A DNA stretch of 64,000 nt from Bradyrhizobium neotropicale (GCF_001641695.1 NZ_LSEF01000074.1:1-64000); one strand, 5' to 3'. Shown: positions 19,210 through 28,803, numbered from the stretch's first letter. Translations and numbers: made by a program. Notes: generated from the letters alone by a model not told the origin.

Positions 19210-19419
19210 GGAAATGTCCTGAAAAGCCGGCATTTGCGCGGGTTTCGCGGGCGCTTGAAGGACCGACCCCGTTCAGATAACCCACGGCCCCGTTCACGAC
19301 AACGCACGAATAGGCATGGTCCTATGTGATGCGTTGTTGCGCAGGCCTCGCGCGCTGCTAAAGTTTCAGGCGAAAAAGCAATTCCAGATTGGCCCAGCGG
19401 GTCGCGGAAAGACGTTTGT

Positions 19420-20499
19420 ATGAATGACCACACGCGGCTCCGGAACGGCCATGCGCCGCACGGGGGCCTGGAGGGGGCGATGGCGACGGTGGCGCTTGCC
19501 GCCGGCTCGGCCGTCCCCGCGCCGGTCCCGGGAACCGGCGTCTATGCGGCGCTCGACCTCGGCACCAACAATTGCAGGCTCCTGATCGCCTGTCCGACCG
19601 ACGACGGCTTTCGCGTGGTCGATTCCTTCTCGCGCATCATCCGGCTCGGCGAGGGCGTCTCGGCGACCGGCTGCATCAGCGAGGCGGCGATCGAGCGCGC
19701 CATTGCGGCGCTCAGCATTTGCCGCGACAAGATCAACCTGCGCAAGGCGAGGCGGCTTCGGCTGATCGCCACCGAAGCGTGCCGGGCGGCCTCGAACGCG
19801 GAAGGATTTCGCAGTCGCGTCGCGGCCGAAACCGGCATCCAGCTCGAGGTGATCGACCGCGAGACCGAGGCGGCGCTGGCCGTGCTCGGCTGCTCGCCGC
19901 TGGTCGACCCCAGGGGGCGCGGCGCGATCCTGTTCGATATCGGCGGCGGCTCGACCGAGCTCGTGCGGATCGAGCGCGACCCGGCCGACGAAAACCCGCA
20001 GCCGCGCATCAAAGCCTGGATGTCGATTCCGCTCGGCGTGGTGACGCTGGCCGAGCAGTTCGGCGGCCGCGACGTGACGCCCGACATCTATGCTGCGATG
20101 GAGCAGGAGGTCGCGAACCATGTCGCGCCGTTCGCGGAAGAGCATGGCCGTGATCTTGCCGACATGCATCTGCTCGGCACCTCCGGCACCGTGACGACGC
20201 TCGCCGGCATCCATCTCAACCTGCCGCGCTACGATCGCCGCCGCATCGACAGCATCTGGATGAACGATGCCGACATCACCGCGACCATCAGCAAGCTGCT
20301 CGGCATGAGCTATGAGGAGCGCGCCGGCAACAATTGCATCAGCATCGAGCGCGCCGATCTCGTGCTCGCGGGCTGCGCCATTCTCGACGCCATCCGCCGT
20401 GCCTTTCCGCTGCCGCGCCTGCGTGTCGCCGACCGCGGCCTGCGCGAAGGCATGCTGGTCGAGATGATGCGCGAGGACGGCGCGCTCAGGAGCTGGTGA
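19420..20499 (+). CDS. Ppx/GppA family phosphatase
   Basis: A 359-residue ASKHA-fold protein. Phosphate-binding motifs are ALDLGTNNCRLLIA (about 44-57) and LFDIGGGSTELVRIE (about 169-183), with the EATEACR-type segment as IATEACRAASN. It hydrolyses inorganic polyphosphate and/or pppGpp. It is shorter than the four-domain E. coli Ppx (about 510 residues) and corresponds to the two N-terminal catalytic domains, as in many alphaproteobacteria. It is followed four bases later by rlmE, so the two form an operon. A low-complexity N-terminal extension of about 40 residues is unassigned. Confidence 0.9.
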   Translation: MNDHTRLRNGHAPHGGLEGAMATVALAAGSAVPAPVPGTGVYAALDLGTNNCRLLIACPTDDGFRVVDSFSRIIRLGEGVSATGCISEAAIERAIAALSICRDKINLRKARRLRLIATEACRAASNAEGFRSRVAAETGIQLEVIDRETEAALAVLGCSPLVDPRGRGAILFDIGGGSTELVRIERDPADENPQPRIKAWMSIPLGVVTLAEQFGGRDVTPDIYAAMEQEVANHVAPFAEEHGRDLADMHLLGTSGTVTTLAGIHLNLPRYDRRRIDSIWMNDADITATISKLLGMSYEERAGNNCISIERADLVLAGCAILDAIRRAFPLPRLRVADRGLREGMLVEMMREDGALRSW

Positions 20500-20502
20500 G
20501 AG

Positions 20503-21192
20503 ATGGCCAAGGACACCACCGGCCGCTTGCACGTTCAGGTCAAGACCGGCGGCAAGCGCAAATTGTCGTCAAAGCTCTGGCTGGAGCGGCAGCTCAACGA
20601 TCCCTACGTCGCCAAGGCGAAGGCGCAAGGTTATCGCTCCCGCGCGGCATTCAAGCTGCTCGAGATGGACGACAAGTTTCGTCTGCTGAAGCCCGGCATG
20701 GCCGTGGTCGATCTCGGTGCCGCGCCCGGCGGCTGGAGCCAGATCGCCGCCAAGCGCGTCGGCTCCGTGGACGGCAAGGGCAAGGTGGTCGCGATCGATC
20801 TCTTGGAGATGCCGGAAATCCCCGGCGTCGACTTCGCGCAGCTCGACTTCATGGACAATGACGCGCCGGACAAGCTCACCGCGATGCTGGGGGGCGGTGC
20901 CGACGTCGTGATGTCAGACATGGCCGCCAATACCACCGGTCATCGCAAAACCGACCAGCTCCGCATCGTCGGTCTGGTCGAGACCGCAGCCGCCTTTGCC
21001 TGCGATGTGCTCAAACCCGGCGGCACGTTCCTGGCGAAGACGTTCCAGAGCGGTGCCGACGCCGAGCTGCTCGCCCAGCTCAAGCGCGACTTCGCCACGG
21101 TGCGCCATGTCAAGCCTGCTGCGAGTCGGCAGGATTCCTCCGAGCGCTACGTGCTGGCGACGGGATTTCGCGGCGCGGATGGCGGAGAGTAG
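20503..21192 (+). CDS. rlmE: 23S rRNA (uridine-2552-2'-O)-methyltransferase
   Basis: A 229-residue RrmJ/FtsJ protein with SAM site VVDLGAAPGGWSQIAAKRVG. The K-D-K-E catalytic tetrad is visible: Lys in RSRAAFKLLEMDD, Asp in VVMSDMAANTTGH, Lys in TFLAKTFQSG and Glu in DSSERYVLATGF. It methylates the A-loop of the large ribosomal subunit and supports late 50S assembly. It is translated just behind the Ppx/GppA gene (ATG at 20503). Confidence 0.95.
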   Translation: MAKDTTGRLHVQVKTGGKRKLSSKLWLERQLNDPYVAKAKAQGYRSRAAFKLLEMDDKFRLLKPGMAVVDLGAAPGGWSQIAAKRVGSVDGKGKVVAIDLLEMPEIPGVDFAQLDFMDNDAPDKLTAMLGGGADVVMSDMAANTTGHRKTDQLRIVGLVETAAAFACDVLKPGGTFLAKTFQSGADAELLAQLKRDFATVRHVKPAASRQDSSERYVLATGFRGADGGE

Positions 21193-21265
21193 CGGTCGGG
21201 AGTCCTTTCACGCGTGGCCTGCGCAGGCGATTCCCCGCAAGACGTCGTCGCCCTTGCGGCAGCAC

Positions 21266-22201
21266 TTATCCGCACACGCGCAGATAGATCGACGAGGGGA
21301 AGTGACCGGTCGTGTTGGGCACGTTCAGCCCGTTGACGTCGGGGATCGGCGAATATTCCGGAAAGACGTCCTTCATCACGTCCTGCGCATCGTAGTGAAG
21401 CATGCTGAGGCAGAACAGGATCTCCAGCCGGTCATTGTTGGTCAGCAAGGCCTGGAGCACGGTCGTCTCGGCGCCCTGAAACAATCCGTCCAGAAGATCG
21501 CGCTGGAACGAATAGGGGAAATAGATGTCGTGGATGTGGATCACGCAGCCCGGCTTGATGCGGGGAAGAACCTCGAGATAGAGATGGGCGACGTCGCCCA
21601 CAGGCCGCACCGCGTGCGACGTGTCGATGAACAAGAGATCGCCGTCACCGAGCTGGTCGAACGCGGCGGGGTCAAGCTCCTCCACCTTGCTGATCACGAG
21701 CTCGATCCCGGGCGAGCTCTTCAGATAGTCGCTGGGATAGGGCTCGATGCAGGTATGCTTGCCGGGGTGCCCCTCCGACGCATTCAGCGCCAGCGCCTTC
21801 GTGGCGCAATGCGTCGACACGCCTGACCCGACCTCGATCACGCGCTTGGGCTTGAGCCAGCGCAGCACGCCATGCAGGGCCTGTGCCTCGACATAGCCGA
21901 AGCCTGGTCCAAAGCCCCGGGCGGCACCCTCCTTGTAGGTGCTGTTGCCACGGTATTCGGGCTCGAACGGTTTGACGATGTCCTGCAGCCGCGCGATCTG
22001 CCGTCCGAGATCGGCGTCGATGCCGGTCATCGGCGAGCGCTTCGCCCATTTATCCCTGGTGCGCGTCAACTCGCGGACGTCGGCAATCGGCGTGTAATAA
22101 TGGTTCGGCAGCACCACGATGCCACCGCCCAGCGCCACCTGATGCACCTTCAGGAAGGTCGATTTGATGATGTCCCTGGACAGCCTGTTCACGCGCAGCA
22201 T
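21266..22201 (-). CDS. Class I SAM-dependent methyltransferase
   Basis: A 311-residue protein with a methyltransferase-24-like core: motif I VIEVGSGVSTHCATKA, an acidic loop ending HTCIEPYPSDYL, and GDLLFIDTSHAVRPVGDVAH in the Mg or SAM-associated region. The GIVVLPNHYYTPIADVREL segment at the N terminus is found in sugar- or surface-associated methyltransferases of this type. The substrate is unknown. Adjacent genes give no clear pathway, though a Tat-exported hydrolase gene is divergent across 236 bp. Confidence 0.7.
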   Translation of the reverse strand: MLRVNRLSRDIIKSTFLKVHQVALGGGIVVLPNHYYTPIADVRELTRTRDKWAKRSPMTGIDADLGRQIARLQDIVKPFEPEYRGNSTYKEGAARGFGPGFGYVEAQALHGVLRWLKPKRVIEVGSGVSTHCATKALALNASEGHPGKHTCIEPYPSDYLKSSPGIELVISKVEELDPAAFDQLGDGDLLFIDTSHAVRPVGDVAHLYLEVLPRIKPGCVIHIHDIYFPYSFQRDLLDGLFQGAETTVLQALLTNNDRLEILFCLSMLHYDAQDVMKDVFPEYSPIPDVNGLNVPNTTGHFPSSIYLRVCG

Positions 22202-22437
22202 CCCCGTCGTTTGAGCGGCATCTCTATCACGCGAAATGCGACAGTTTAATGCAGCTCACGTTCGGTATGTTAAGTCGCGACGGCAACATCGTTGCCCGAT
22301 CGGAAGTTATTCGGGGTTTCGCCCTACTTTTTGCAGCCCCCGCCGACTCGCGCGACCTCGGTGTAACTTGATTGATATCATAACATAACAATCTAGCGTT
22401 ACATATCGCCCACCGCTCTCCTTCGGGGCGGCGTCCC

Positions 22438-23928
22438 ATGAGCAAGCAAAGGCGGTTGAGAATGCCCGTTTCGCGACGTGATCTTTTGAAGGCAGGTGCG
22501 GTGACCATTCCGTCAGTGAGCCTCGCCTCAACGAGCAGTAGCGCCGCCTGCTACGCCGATCCGACTTACCTGACCGGGATTGGTCAGGTTGCGACCAGCT
22601 GCCAGGTCCCGACGACGCTCTACAGCTACAACAACACCTTGCAATCCTCCGCGCACAGATCGGCTCATTTCAACCGATCGGGTGCCCCTCTCTCGAGGAT
22701 TCGAATTGTGGTGCCAAACTTCGCGGTCTTTGCCGGGACTGGCGCTCCCCGGACCTGGGCTGCGCGGGTCGAATATCCTATCAACAGCCTCAACACCGTA
22801 CTGTGGACGGAATCGACCCCCGCTACCTCGGACGGCACATTCGTGGCGACGCCCAATGGGCTCTGGAGCGTGTCGGACGAGCTGGTGCTGCCGACACCGA
22901 TTCCCGACAATGCGATGTTCTGGGTGCGGCTGTGGCAATCGGCGGAGGCGCCGGCGCCAAGCAGCACGTTGCCGGGGTTGTTGTTTCACGATCTCACGAG
23001 CAATCTGGCTGCGCTCGACGTCAATGGTCAGCCGGGCCCGTTCAGCAATCGAACGATCAGCAACGGATTGGGCGAAACCAACTACATCTTCAATCCGCCC
23101 GCGGCCATCATCGACAAACCTGTGTATCAACGCGACAGCGGCAATCAAACGCAGACCTGTCTGTTCAACTATTGGGACCAGCAAGATCCCGCGGCCGCAT
23201 ATATTCCCTGGATCAGCACGCGGCCGCTCGCGATCCTGGGCCCGACGCAAAAGCCATCATTCACGCTCTGGGGCGATAGCCGGGTTGTCGGGCTCGGCGA
23301 CACCTACAACGGTCTGTCGAACAACAAGGGGGAGGTCGAGCGCAGCATTGGCAATGAATTCGCCTATATCAACTTCGGCATCCCCGGTCAGCGGGCGGAT
23401 GATTTCATGGGCAATCTGACCGGCGTTCAAGATGCCTACAACGCGTATAGTCATGTGGCCAAGTCGTATACGACGAACCTCATTGAGGATCTCGGTGGCG
23501 CTGACATCATTTCTGCAGACCGCGGGAGGACGCCCTCGGACGTGTTCGGTACCAAGCAGGCCATCTGGAACTTCTGGACCGCGCCGACCACAACAAGCAC
23601 GAAAACTCTGTCGTCGATTGCCACGTTGACGCTTCCCTGCGCGGCGTCGGCGGTCAGCGGACAATGGACGACTTTCGATCAAGCCAACGGGACGGGAAAT
23701 TCGAATCTGGACGCGCTGAACGCCCTGTTGCGAGCGAACGTTAATGTTCGCGTATTCGATGTTGCCTCAGTGGTGTCGCAAATCGCCACCGGGCATTCCG
23801 GCTCTCCCCAATATTTGTGGAAGCCCAATACGCCAGCCTTCACGGTCGATGGCCTTCATGAAAGCCAGGCTGGGTGTTATGCTATCCTCGATAGCGGCGT
23901 CGTCAACCCGCACCTTCTCGGGTCTTGA
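22438..23928 (+). CDS. Tat-exported SGNH-hydrolase-like protein
   Basis: A 496-residue protein. Residues 11-18 give the twin-arginine motif VSRRDLLK, then a hydrophobic stretch and ASTSSSAA, so it should leave the cytoplasm folded through Tat. Downstream, LWGDSRVVGLGD (GDS at 279-281) fits SGNH block I. INFGIPGQRADDF (about 311-323) resembles block II, and DGLHESQAG (Asp471, His474) fits the catalytic block V. The N-terminal 260 residues look like a beta-rich accessory domain. This suggests an esterase or deacetylase acting on envelope glycans, by inference. An alternative ATG at 22462 also keeps the Tat motif. The upstream 236 bp is AT-richer than its surroundings. Confidence 0.6.
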   Translation: MSKQRRLRMPVSRRDLLKAGAVTIPSVSLASTSSSAACYADPTYLTGIGQVATSCQVPTTLYSYNNTLQSSAHRSAHFNRSGAPLSRIRIVVPNFAVFAGTGAPRTWAARVEYPINSLNTVLWTESTPATSDGTFVATPNGLWSVSDELVLPTPIPDNAMFWVRLWQSAEAPAPSSTLPGLLFHDLTSNLAALDVNGQPGPFSNRTISNGLGETNYIFNPPAAIIDKPVYQRDSGNQTQTCLFNYWDQQDPAAAYIPWISTRPLAILGPTQKPSFTLWGDSRVVGLGDTYNGLSNNKGEVERSIGNEFAYINFGIPGQRADDFMGNLTGVQDAYNAYSHVAKSYTTNLIEDLGGADIISADRGRTPSDVFGTKQAIWNFWTAPTTTSTKTLSSIATLTLPCAASAVSGQWTTFDQANGTGNSNLDALNALLRANVNVRVFDVASVVSQIATGHSGSPQYLWKPNTPAFTVDGLHESQAGCYAILDSGVVNPHLLGS

Positions 23929-24052
23929 TCCCGCGCGCTCGGCGGTCCCGGCCGGCTTGGTTGCGCATGCAAACGCAACCAAGCGTGGCGCGCCATCCAG
24001 GGCCAGCGGTGCCATAGCGGCACGCGCCTCCAACAGGCGCGGCCGCCTCGCA

Positions 24053-26536
24053 TCAGAAGCCGTACTTCATCGCCCCGCGCACCCTCTGGCTCTCGATTCC
24101 GCTGACGGAGCTCGTCAGCAGATATTCCAGATCGAGGCTGAGCGCGCTGCCGACGTCGGCGCGCAGCGCCAAGCCGCCGGTCAGCGTGTCGCGGGCCGTC
24201 GAGGTGCCGCTGAGCGCGTAGCCCGAGGCCAGGCCGACAAGGTCGACGTAATTCAGGCTCTGCACATAGCCGCCGTCGAAGCCATGCCGCCATTCCGCGC
24301 GGGCGATCGGCGTCAGGACGCCCCAGCTCTGCAGCATCGGGTAGGCGAGGCGGCCGCCGATCACGCTGGCGACGCTGGTGGTGTTCATCCTGTCATAGCT
24401 CAGGGCCCAAATGCTCGAGCCCGTCTCGCCATAGCCGTCGAGTGCGGCCCTGACGATATCGAGACGGCCATAGGACGAGATCTTCCAACTGTCCCATTTG
24501 GACACGTTGGTTACGCCGACCGTGCCGAAGACGTCGCGCCCGGTGCGTATGCCCGTGAGCATGACATTGCCGTCGTTCGACCAACGCTTGTTGTCGAAGC
24601 GCAGTGAGCCGTAGCCGCCGGCGACGTCGAGATAGGTGTGCGGCAGGAAGCGCCAGCTCGCATAGACCGCCGCATCGTAGTTGCGCGCGTCGATCCGCGA
24701 GCCGTCGTTGCCGACATCGGTGTGTTCAAGACCGAGCCCAACCGCGGCACCGACCTTCAGTCCGTCGACGATGCGCCGGTCGAAGCCGAGCGTGAGGCCC
24801 GAAGAGGTGAAGCGGTTGTCGATGCTGTCGTCACTGCGCAGCCGGCCGAAGCCGACCGTGCCGGAGGCCCAGACGTGAAACGGCAGCAGATTGGACTTGT
24901 TGAGGGACTCGACCGCCTGCGGCAGCATCCCGGCGAGCTGGTTGACGGCGCGGCCGGCGTCGCTTTGCGCGGCGAGGCCGGTCCGGATCGGCGGGTCACT
25001 GGCGTAGCCGAGGGCAGGCGATGCGCTGGCCTGGCTGTTGAGCAGGCTGGCGGTTCGGCTGTCGTCGCCGATGCGGCCTGCCGATGCAGTGTTGCCGCCA
25101 GCCGTGCTGCCCTGCGCCGCCCGGCGGCCGCCGGCGGAGCTGGCTGCGTCGCCATCGTCCTCGTCGTGCAAGGCTTCGAAGCGGCTGAAGACGTTGGCGA
25201 TCTGGGTCTGGCCGAACAGGATCGCGCTCGACACTTGCGAGCCGATCATCCCGCGTACGGCGGAGTTGCTGGTGGGATCCGACCGTCCGACCGTCAGCGT
25301 GATCGCGCTCGACGTCGCGCCGGCATTGTTGCTGTCGCCGGCATAGATGGCGATGATCGAATGCGTGCCCATCGCCAGCGCCGGGGTCGCGAGCGTCGCG
25401 ATCGCGCCCGACACCGCGGCGGTGCCGAGAACGGTGGCGCCGTCCTTGAACGTGACGGTGCCGGTCGGCGAAGCCGCGCCCGACAGCGTCGCGGTCAAGC
25501 TCACCGATTGCGCCGCGGCCGGCGACGTCGTCGAGCTCGAGACCGAGATCGTCGTGGCTGCCCTGGCGACCGACAGCGCAGCCGCGGTCGACGTCACGGA
25601 CACATTGTTGGTGTCGCCGTTGTAGGTCGCGGTGAACGTGTGCGAGCCCAGCGGAAACGAGGAGAGCATCAGGATGGCGGTCGCGCCCGAAAGCGTGGCG
25701 CTGCCGAGCTGCGTCGAGCCCTCGAAGAAGGTCACGGTCCCGGTCGGAGAACTTACGCCGGTCACTGTTGCAACCAGTGCGACCGTCGCGCCGTTGCTCG
25801 CGGGCGTAGAGGAGGCGTTGACTGCTATCGAGGGGGTGGCCTGTGTCACCGTCACGGTCGTCGCGCCGGACGAAGTATTGTTGTTGGAATCGCCGTTATA
25901 GCTCGCCGTGATCGCGTGCGAGCCGACGGAGAGGGAGCTCACCGTCACGCTCGCGGTCGTTCCCGACACGGCAGTCGTGCCGATCGAGGTCCCGTTGTCG
26001 TAGAAGGTGATCGTTCCGGTCGGCGAGTAGCTGCTGCTCAGGGTCGCCGTCAGCGTAAGCGAGGTTGCGTAGGCCACCGACGAGGATGATGGTGAGATGG
26101 ACAGCGTCGGCGATGCTTTATCGACCGTGAGCTGATAGGAGAGTATGAAAATCGCGCCCGCGGCCGTGTCCGAGGGGTGGTTTCCCGATACGGTCAGGAA
26201 AGAATAAGAGCCGGTGAATGTCCCCGCCGCGGTCGGAGTGCCGTCCAGCGAGAAGGTGCATGTCTTCGAACCGAGGCTACCGACAGTATTCGTGAAAGTG
26301 ATTCCGGGATAATTATTGAAGCCCCAGCTCTGAGGATTGCACGACACCGTGTCCGTGTAGACGGTGACGGACTGGGAGTACGGCGTTCCGACCGTGGCGT
26401 TCGGCACTGTTCGCTGGGCATGGGCGGTGCCGTGGATGGCGAAGAGCGCAAAGACCGCCAGCAGCGCAGCGAAGCTTGTGTGTCCGAACCGAAACCGGAC
26501 GCGGCGCGCAATCATATCGAAGCTAAAAGAGATCAT
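24053..26536 (-). CDS. Autotransporter with Ig-like passenger repeats
   Basis: An 827-residue secreted protein. A signal peptide (1-40, ending GTAHAQ) leads into an N-terminal Ig-like domain (about 45-137) and three Ig-like repeats of about 90 residues (141-231, 233-323, 327-416). Each repeat has the SPTGT(I/V)TF and GSH.(I/F)TA.Y.GD pattern. A linker FGQTQIANVFSRFEALHD follows, then a C-terminal beta-barrel (about 553-827) ending in Phe, the outer-membrane sorting signal. It is probably a surface-displayed adhesin. The ATG at 26536 follows GGGACGGGGA. It is a paralogue of the protein encoded at 26965-28803, sharing linker, barrel and upstream DNA. Confidence 0.85.
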   Translation of the reverse strand: MISFSFDMIARRVRFRFGHTSFAALLAVFALFAIHGTAHAQRTVPNATVGTPYSQSVTVYTDTVSCNPQSWGFNNYPGITFTNTVGSLGSKTCTFSLDGTPTAAGTFTGSYSFLTVSGNHPSDTAAGAIFILSYQLTVDKASPTLSISPSSSSVAYATSLTLTATLSSSYSPTGTITFYDNGTSIGTTAVSGTTASVTVSSLSVGSHAITASYNGDSNNNTSSGATTVTVTQATPSIAVNASSTPASNGATVALVATVTGVSSPTGTVTFFEGSTQLGSATLSGATAILMLSSFPLGSHTFTATYNGDTNNVSVTSTAAALSVARAATTISVSSSTTSPAAAQSVSLTATLSGAASPTGTVTFKDGATVLGTAAVSGAIATLATPALAMGTHSIIAIYAGDSNNAGATSSAITLTVGRSDPTSNSAVRGMIGSQVSSAILFGQTQIANVFSRFEALHDEDDGDAASSAGGRRAAQGSTAGGNTASAGRIGDDSRTASLLNSQASASPALGYASDPPIRTGLAAQSDAGRAVNQLAGMLPQAVESLNKSNLLPFHVWASGTVGFGRLRSDDSIDNRFTSSGLTLGFDRRIVDGLKVGAAVGLGLEHTDVGNDGSRIDARNYDAAVYASWRFLPHTYLDVAGGYGSLRFDNKRWSNDGNVMLTGIRTGRDVFGTVGVTNVSKWDSWKISSYGRLDIVRAALDGYGETGSSIWALSYDRMNTTSVASVIGGRLAYPMLQSWGVLTPIARAEWRHGFDGGYVQSLNYVDLVGLASGYALSGTSTARDTLTGGLALRADVGSALSLDLEYLLTSSVSGIESQRVRGAMKYGF

Positions 26537-26740
26537 TCCCCGTCCCACCTGTTCGGATCCCGGCCGAAGACTTGTCTCGGCGCGGGCACCCGCACTGATC
26601 GGGACGCGCGGCCCATGGGTAGGGCCGCAAAATCCTTGCGACTGACGTCTTGCGTGTCTGGGATCGACTGTCAGCCGTGTTAGGCGAAGGGGAACGAGTC
26701 CACCATCAACGCGGGTTGATGCTGTGGCGGCTAGTCGCAC
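26537..26740 (-). promoter_or_regulatory. Leader conserved with that of the second autotransporter
   Basis: Reading towards the gene, this upstream DNA shares ordered blocks with 28804-29000: the ATCAACCCGCGTTGATGGT palindrome, GTTCGCCT versus CTTCGCCT, CAGTCGATCCC, GACACG, AGACGTC, GGATTTGCGGCC versus GGATTTTGCGGCC, GAGACAAGTCTT versus GAGACCAGTCTT, and ACAGGTGGGA before the start. Conservation of non-coding DNA between the paralogues suggests common control or a structured 5' leader. Confidence 0.55.
26704..26721. promoter_or_regulatory. Palindrome CATCAAC-N4-GTTGATG, site 1
   Basis: A perfect 7-4-7 inverted repeat (26704-26710 and 26715-26721) lies about 168 bp upstream of the Ig-repeat autotransporter start. 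The same core ATCAA(C/T)-N4-GTTGAT occurs at 28957-28978 and 34653-34668, each about 150-170 bp before a start codon in this cluster. It is a candidate operator. Confidence 0.6.
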
Positions 26741-26922
26741 AACTCCGATATGGCCAATTGTCCTGGGGTTGCCTGGTCTGCGGAGGCGCGCGCCGAGATC
26801 GTCAAGGCGACGATGTGAACGATGAGAAATGCGGCGGCAACAGCCAAAAGCCAGCCCATTTCGTTTCCGGTTGGAGGCCGGGCGGCCAACCTTGCTCGAG
26901 CTGATCTGCTTGCAACGGTCAT
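26731..26922 (-). CDS. Small single-pass membrane protein
   Basis: A 63-residue ORF between the two autotransporter genes. A basic N terminus (SRSARARLAARPP) precedes one clear membrane segment GWLLAVAAAFLIVHIVALTI (about 23-42) and a short tail. The ATG at 26922 has CGGAGACC upstream at good spacing and starts 42 bp after the upstream autotransporter stop, so it may be the last gene of that transcript. No family is recognised. Confidence 0.45.
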   Translation of the reverse strand: MTVASRSARARLAARPPTGNEMGWLLAVAAAFLIVHIVALTISARASADQATPGQLAISELCD

Positions 26923-26964
26923 GTCTGGTCTCCGAAATCTGGGTTGAAGTGTTTCTGCGCTATC

Positions 26965-28803
26965 TCAGAACGAGAGCTTGATACGCGCCTGGCCGCGCTC
27001 GCTACGCGCCTGGTTCGCGATCAACTCGTCGAACCGCACGCCAAAGCCGAGCGACCGGTTCACCTGCAGCTCGAAGCCGACGCCGATGAGGGCGTGATCA
27101 CGCTTCTCCGCGACGCCAAACAGGCCGTAGGTCGTCGTGGGATCGACGATGTAGGAGGCGATCTGGGTGTAGGCGCCGCTGAAGCCGTGACGATAGGCGA
27201 GCTCGACGGTTGACTTGAGAGTGCCCGCGGAAGTGTCCATCACATGGCTGAGCTTGGTCCCGAACATCCCAGCCAAGTCGAAGGCCGATGTCCGGTTGAA
27301 GGAGAGGTTGTAGATGCCCGCGCCGGTCTCGGCATAGCCGCCGAGCCGGATCGATTGCAGATCGAGCCGCGCATAGGGGGCGATCTTCCAGCGATCGAGC
27401 TCGAACTCACGAATCACCGCCAGCGAGCCGAACAAGTCGCTCGCTCCACGATTTCCGGAGCCGATTGCCAGTGCCGAGGTGTCGTAGCGATAGTTTCCGA
27501 GCGTGCCCGCGGCATAGCCGAGGATGCCGTCGATGAACCAGTGCGGCGCGGCGCGGTAGCTAGCGTAGACCTGCGTCGACCAGGTGCTGGCGTCGATGCG
27601 CGAGCCGTCGCTGCCGACCGTGGCGTGATCGATGCCGTAGCCGACGGCGATGCCCACCTTCAGGTTGCGCGCGAGGCGGGTGTCGACACCGGCGCTCAGC
27701 CCTGTGGAGAACACGTTGTATTTGGCATCGACATAGGTGGTGTCCCGGCCGAACTGCAGCGAGCCTGCAGTCCAGTAGCGCAGCGATGAGTCGGAGACGA
27801 CCGTCGCTGGCCCGGCCTGCCCATCGCCGGGTTCGTGCCGAGCCTGCGCCGGATCGGCCAGTTGAGCCCTCGCGTCCTGCGGATTCGACGTTGCCGGCGG
27901 GCCATATGGCCGCTGCGACGCAGGGAGCTGCGCGAAGGAGGCCCTGTTGCTGAACACGGGCACGTCGTCATTGTGCAGATCGGTCAGCCGGTCCTGCACA
28001 TTGTCGATCTGTTGCTGCCCCATCACCTGCACGGTGTGGACCTGGAAGTCGACCATCGCCCTCACGGTCGGGTCCGCGCTCGGATCGGGCATCGCCGTAT
28101 AGCGGTAGAGGGCCGTACCCGTGGCCGCGCCGAGCGGCGTGGTGACGGTGACATCGACCGGGCCGGCTGCATGCGGCGGAGTCACCACGGAGATCTCCGT
28201 CGCGTTCAGCACCTGGAATCCGAGCACGTCGACGCCGCCGAACTTGACCGACGTAGCGCCGGTGAGCCGCTGGCCGATGACGATCGTCGTCTGTTGTCCG
28301 GCCACCGGTCCGGATGCCGGGCTGGCGCTGGTCACCACGGGGCCGGGGCTGACCACGCCCGCGCAGGCGACGGTGACATCGATCAGCGACAATTGGTCTT
28401 CGCTGAGCGAACGCCAGCTGAAAGTCTGCGTGCCCGTCACGGTCGCGGTGACATGCAGGGAGCTGGATGCCGTGTTGGAGCCATCGGCGAAGTGGTTGCC
28501 GACACCGAGCTCGATGCCGTTGAAGAAGGTCGTGTCGATGATGAAAGTGTAGTTCAGCGTGATGACGTCGCCGGCGGTCAGCGACACCGTGGTGTTTGAC
28601 TGATGGTCAGCGCTGGTGTTGAAGGCGCCCGCATTGATGTCGGCGCAGGTGGTTGCGGCAAGCGCCGAGCCGACGCTGATCGCTTGGACCAGAACGAACA
28701 GCGCAATCGCGCGTGATACGTCGTCTACCGCCGCCGAGATCGCCGCCTTGAGGCGCTCGAAAGAAGCGCGCAGATCGACGCGACCGAGATAAAAGGAAGC
28801 CAT
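26965..28803 (-). CDS. Autotransporter with IPT/TIG passenger domain
   Basis: A 612-residue secreted protein. An extended signal region (1-50, ending SVGSALAA) is followed by a beta-rich domain (about 51-150), an IPT/TIG immunoglobulin-like domain (about 153-237, PVVTSASPASGPVAGQQTTI), a linker GQQQIDNVQDRLTDLHNDD homologous to the other autotransporter, a proline-rich stretch, and a beta-barrel (about 350-612) ending IKLSF. It is a likely surface-displayed adhesin or ligand-binding protein. The ATG at 28803 follows GGGAATGGGG. The long open frame upstream is the conserved leader, not coding. It is divergent from the hybrid kinase gene. Confidence 0.82.
   Translation of the reverse strand: MASFYLGRVDLRASFERLKAAISAAVDDVSRAIALFVLVQAISVGSALAATTCADINAGAFNTSADHQSNTTVSLTAGDVITLNYTFIIDTTFFNGIELGVGNHFADGSNTASSSLHVTATVTGTQTFSWRSLSEDQLSLIDVTVACAGVVSPGPVVTSASPASGPVAGQQTTIVIGQRLTGATSVKFGGVDVLGFQVLNATEISVVTPPHAAGPVDVTVTTPLGAATGTALYRYTAMPDPSADPTVRAMVDFQVHTVQVMGQQQIDNVQDRLTDLHNDDVPVFSNRASFAQLPASQRPYGPPATSNPQDARAQLADPAQARHEPGDGQAGPATVVSDSSLRYWTAGSLQFGRDTTYVDAKYNVFSTGLSAGVDTRLARNLKVGIAVGYGIDHATVGSDGSRIDASTWSTQVYASYRAAPHWFIDGILGYAAGTLGNYRYDTSALAIGSGNRGASDLFGSLAVIREFELDRWKIAPYARLDLQSIRLGGYAETGAGIYNLSFNRTSAFDLAGMFGTKLSHVMDTSAGTLKSTVELAYRHGFSGAYTQIASYIVDPTTTYGLFGVAEKRDHALIGVGFELQVNRSLGFGVRFDELIANQARSERGQARIKLSF

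Noticed and set aside
17029..19329. 766-codon plus-strand ORF opposite the molybdenum hydroxylase gene
   Set aside because: It is an antisense shadow of a well-supported gene on the other strand; no recognisable motif or plausible start.
24638..26089. 483-codon plus-strand ORF opposite the Ig-repeat autotransporter
   Set aside because: Its repeats merely mirror the Ig repeats on the coding strand.
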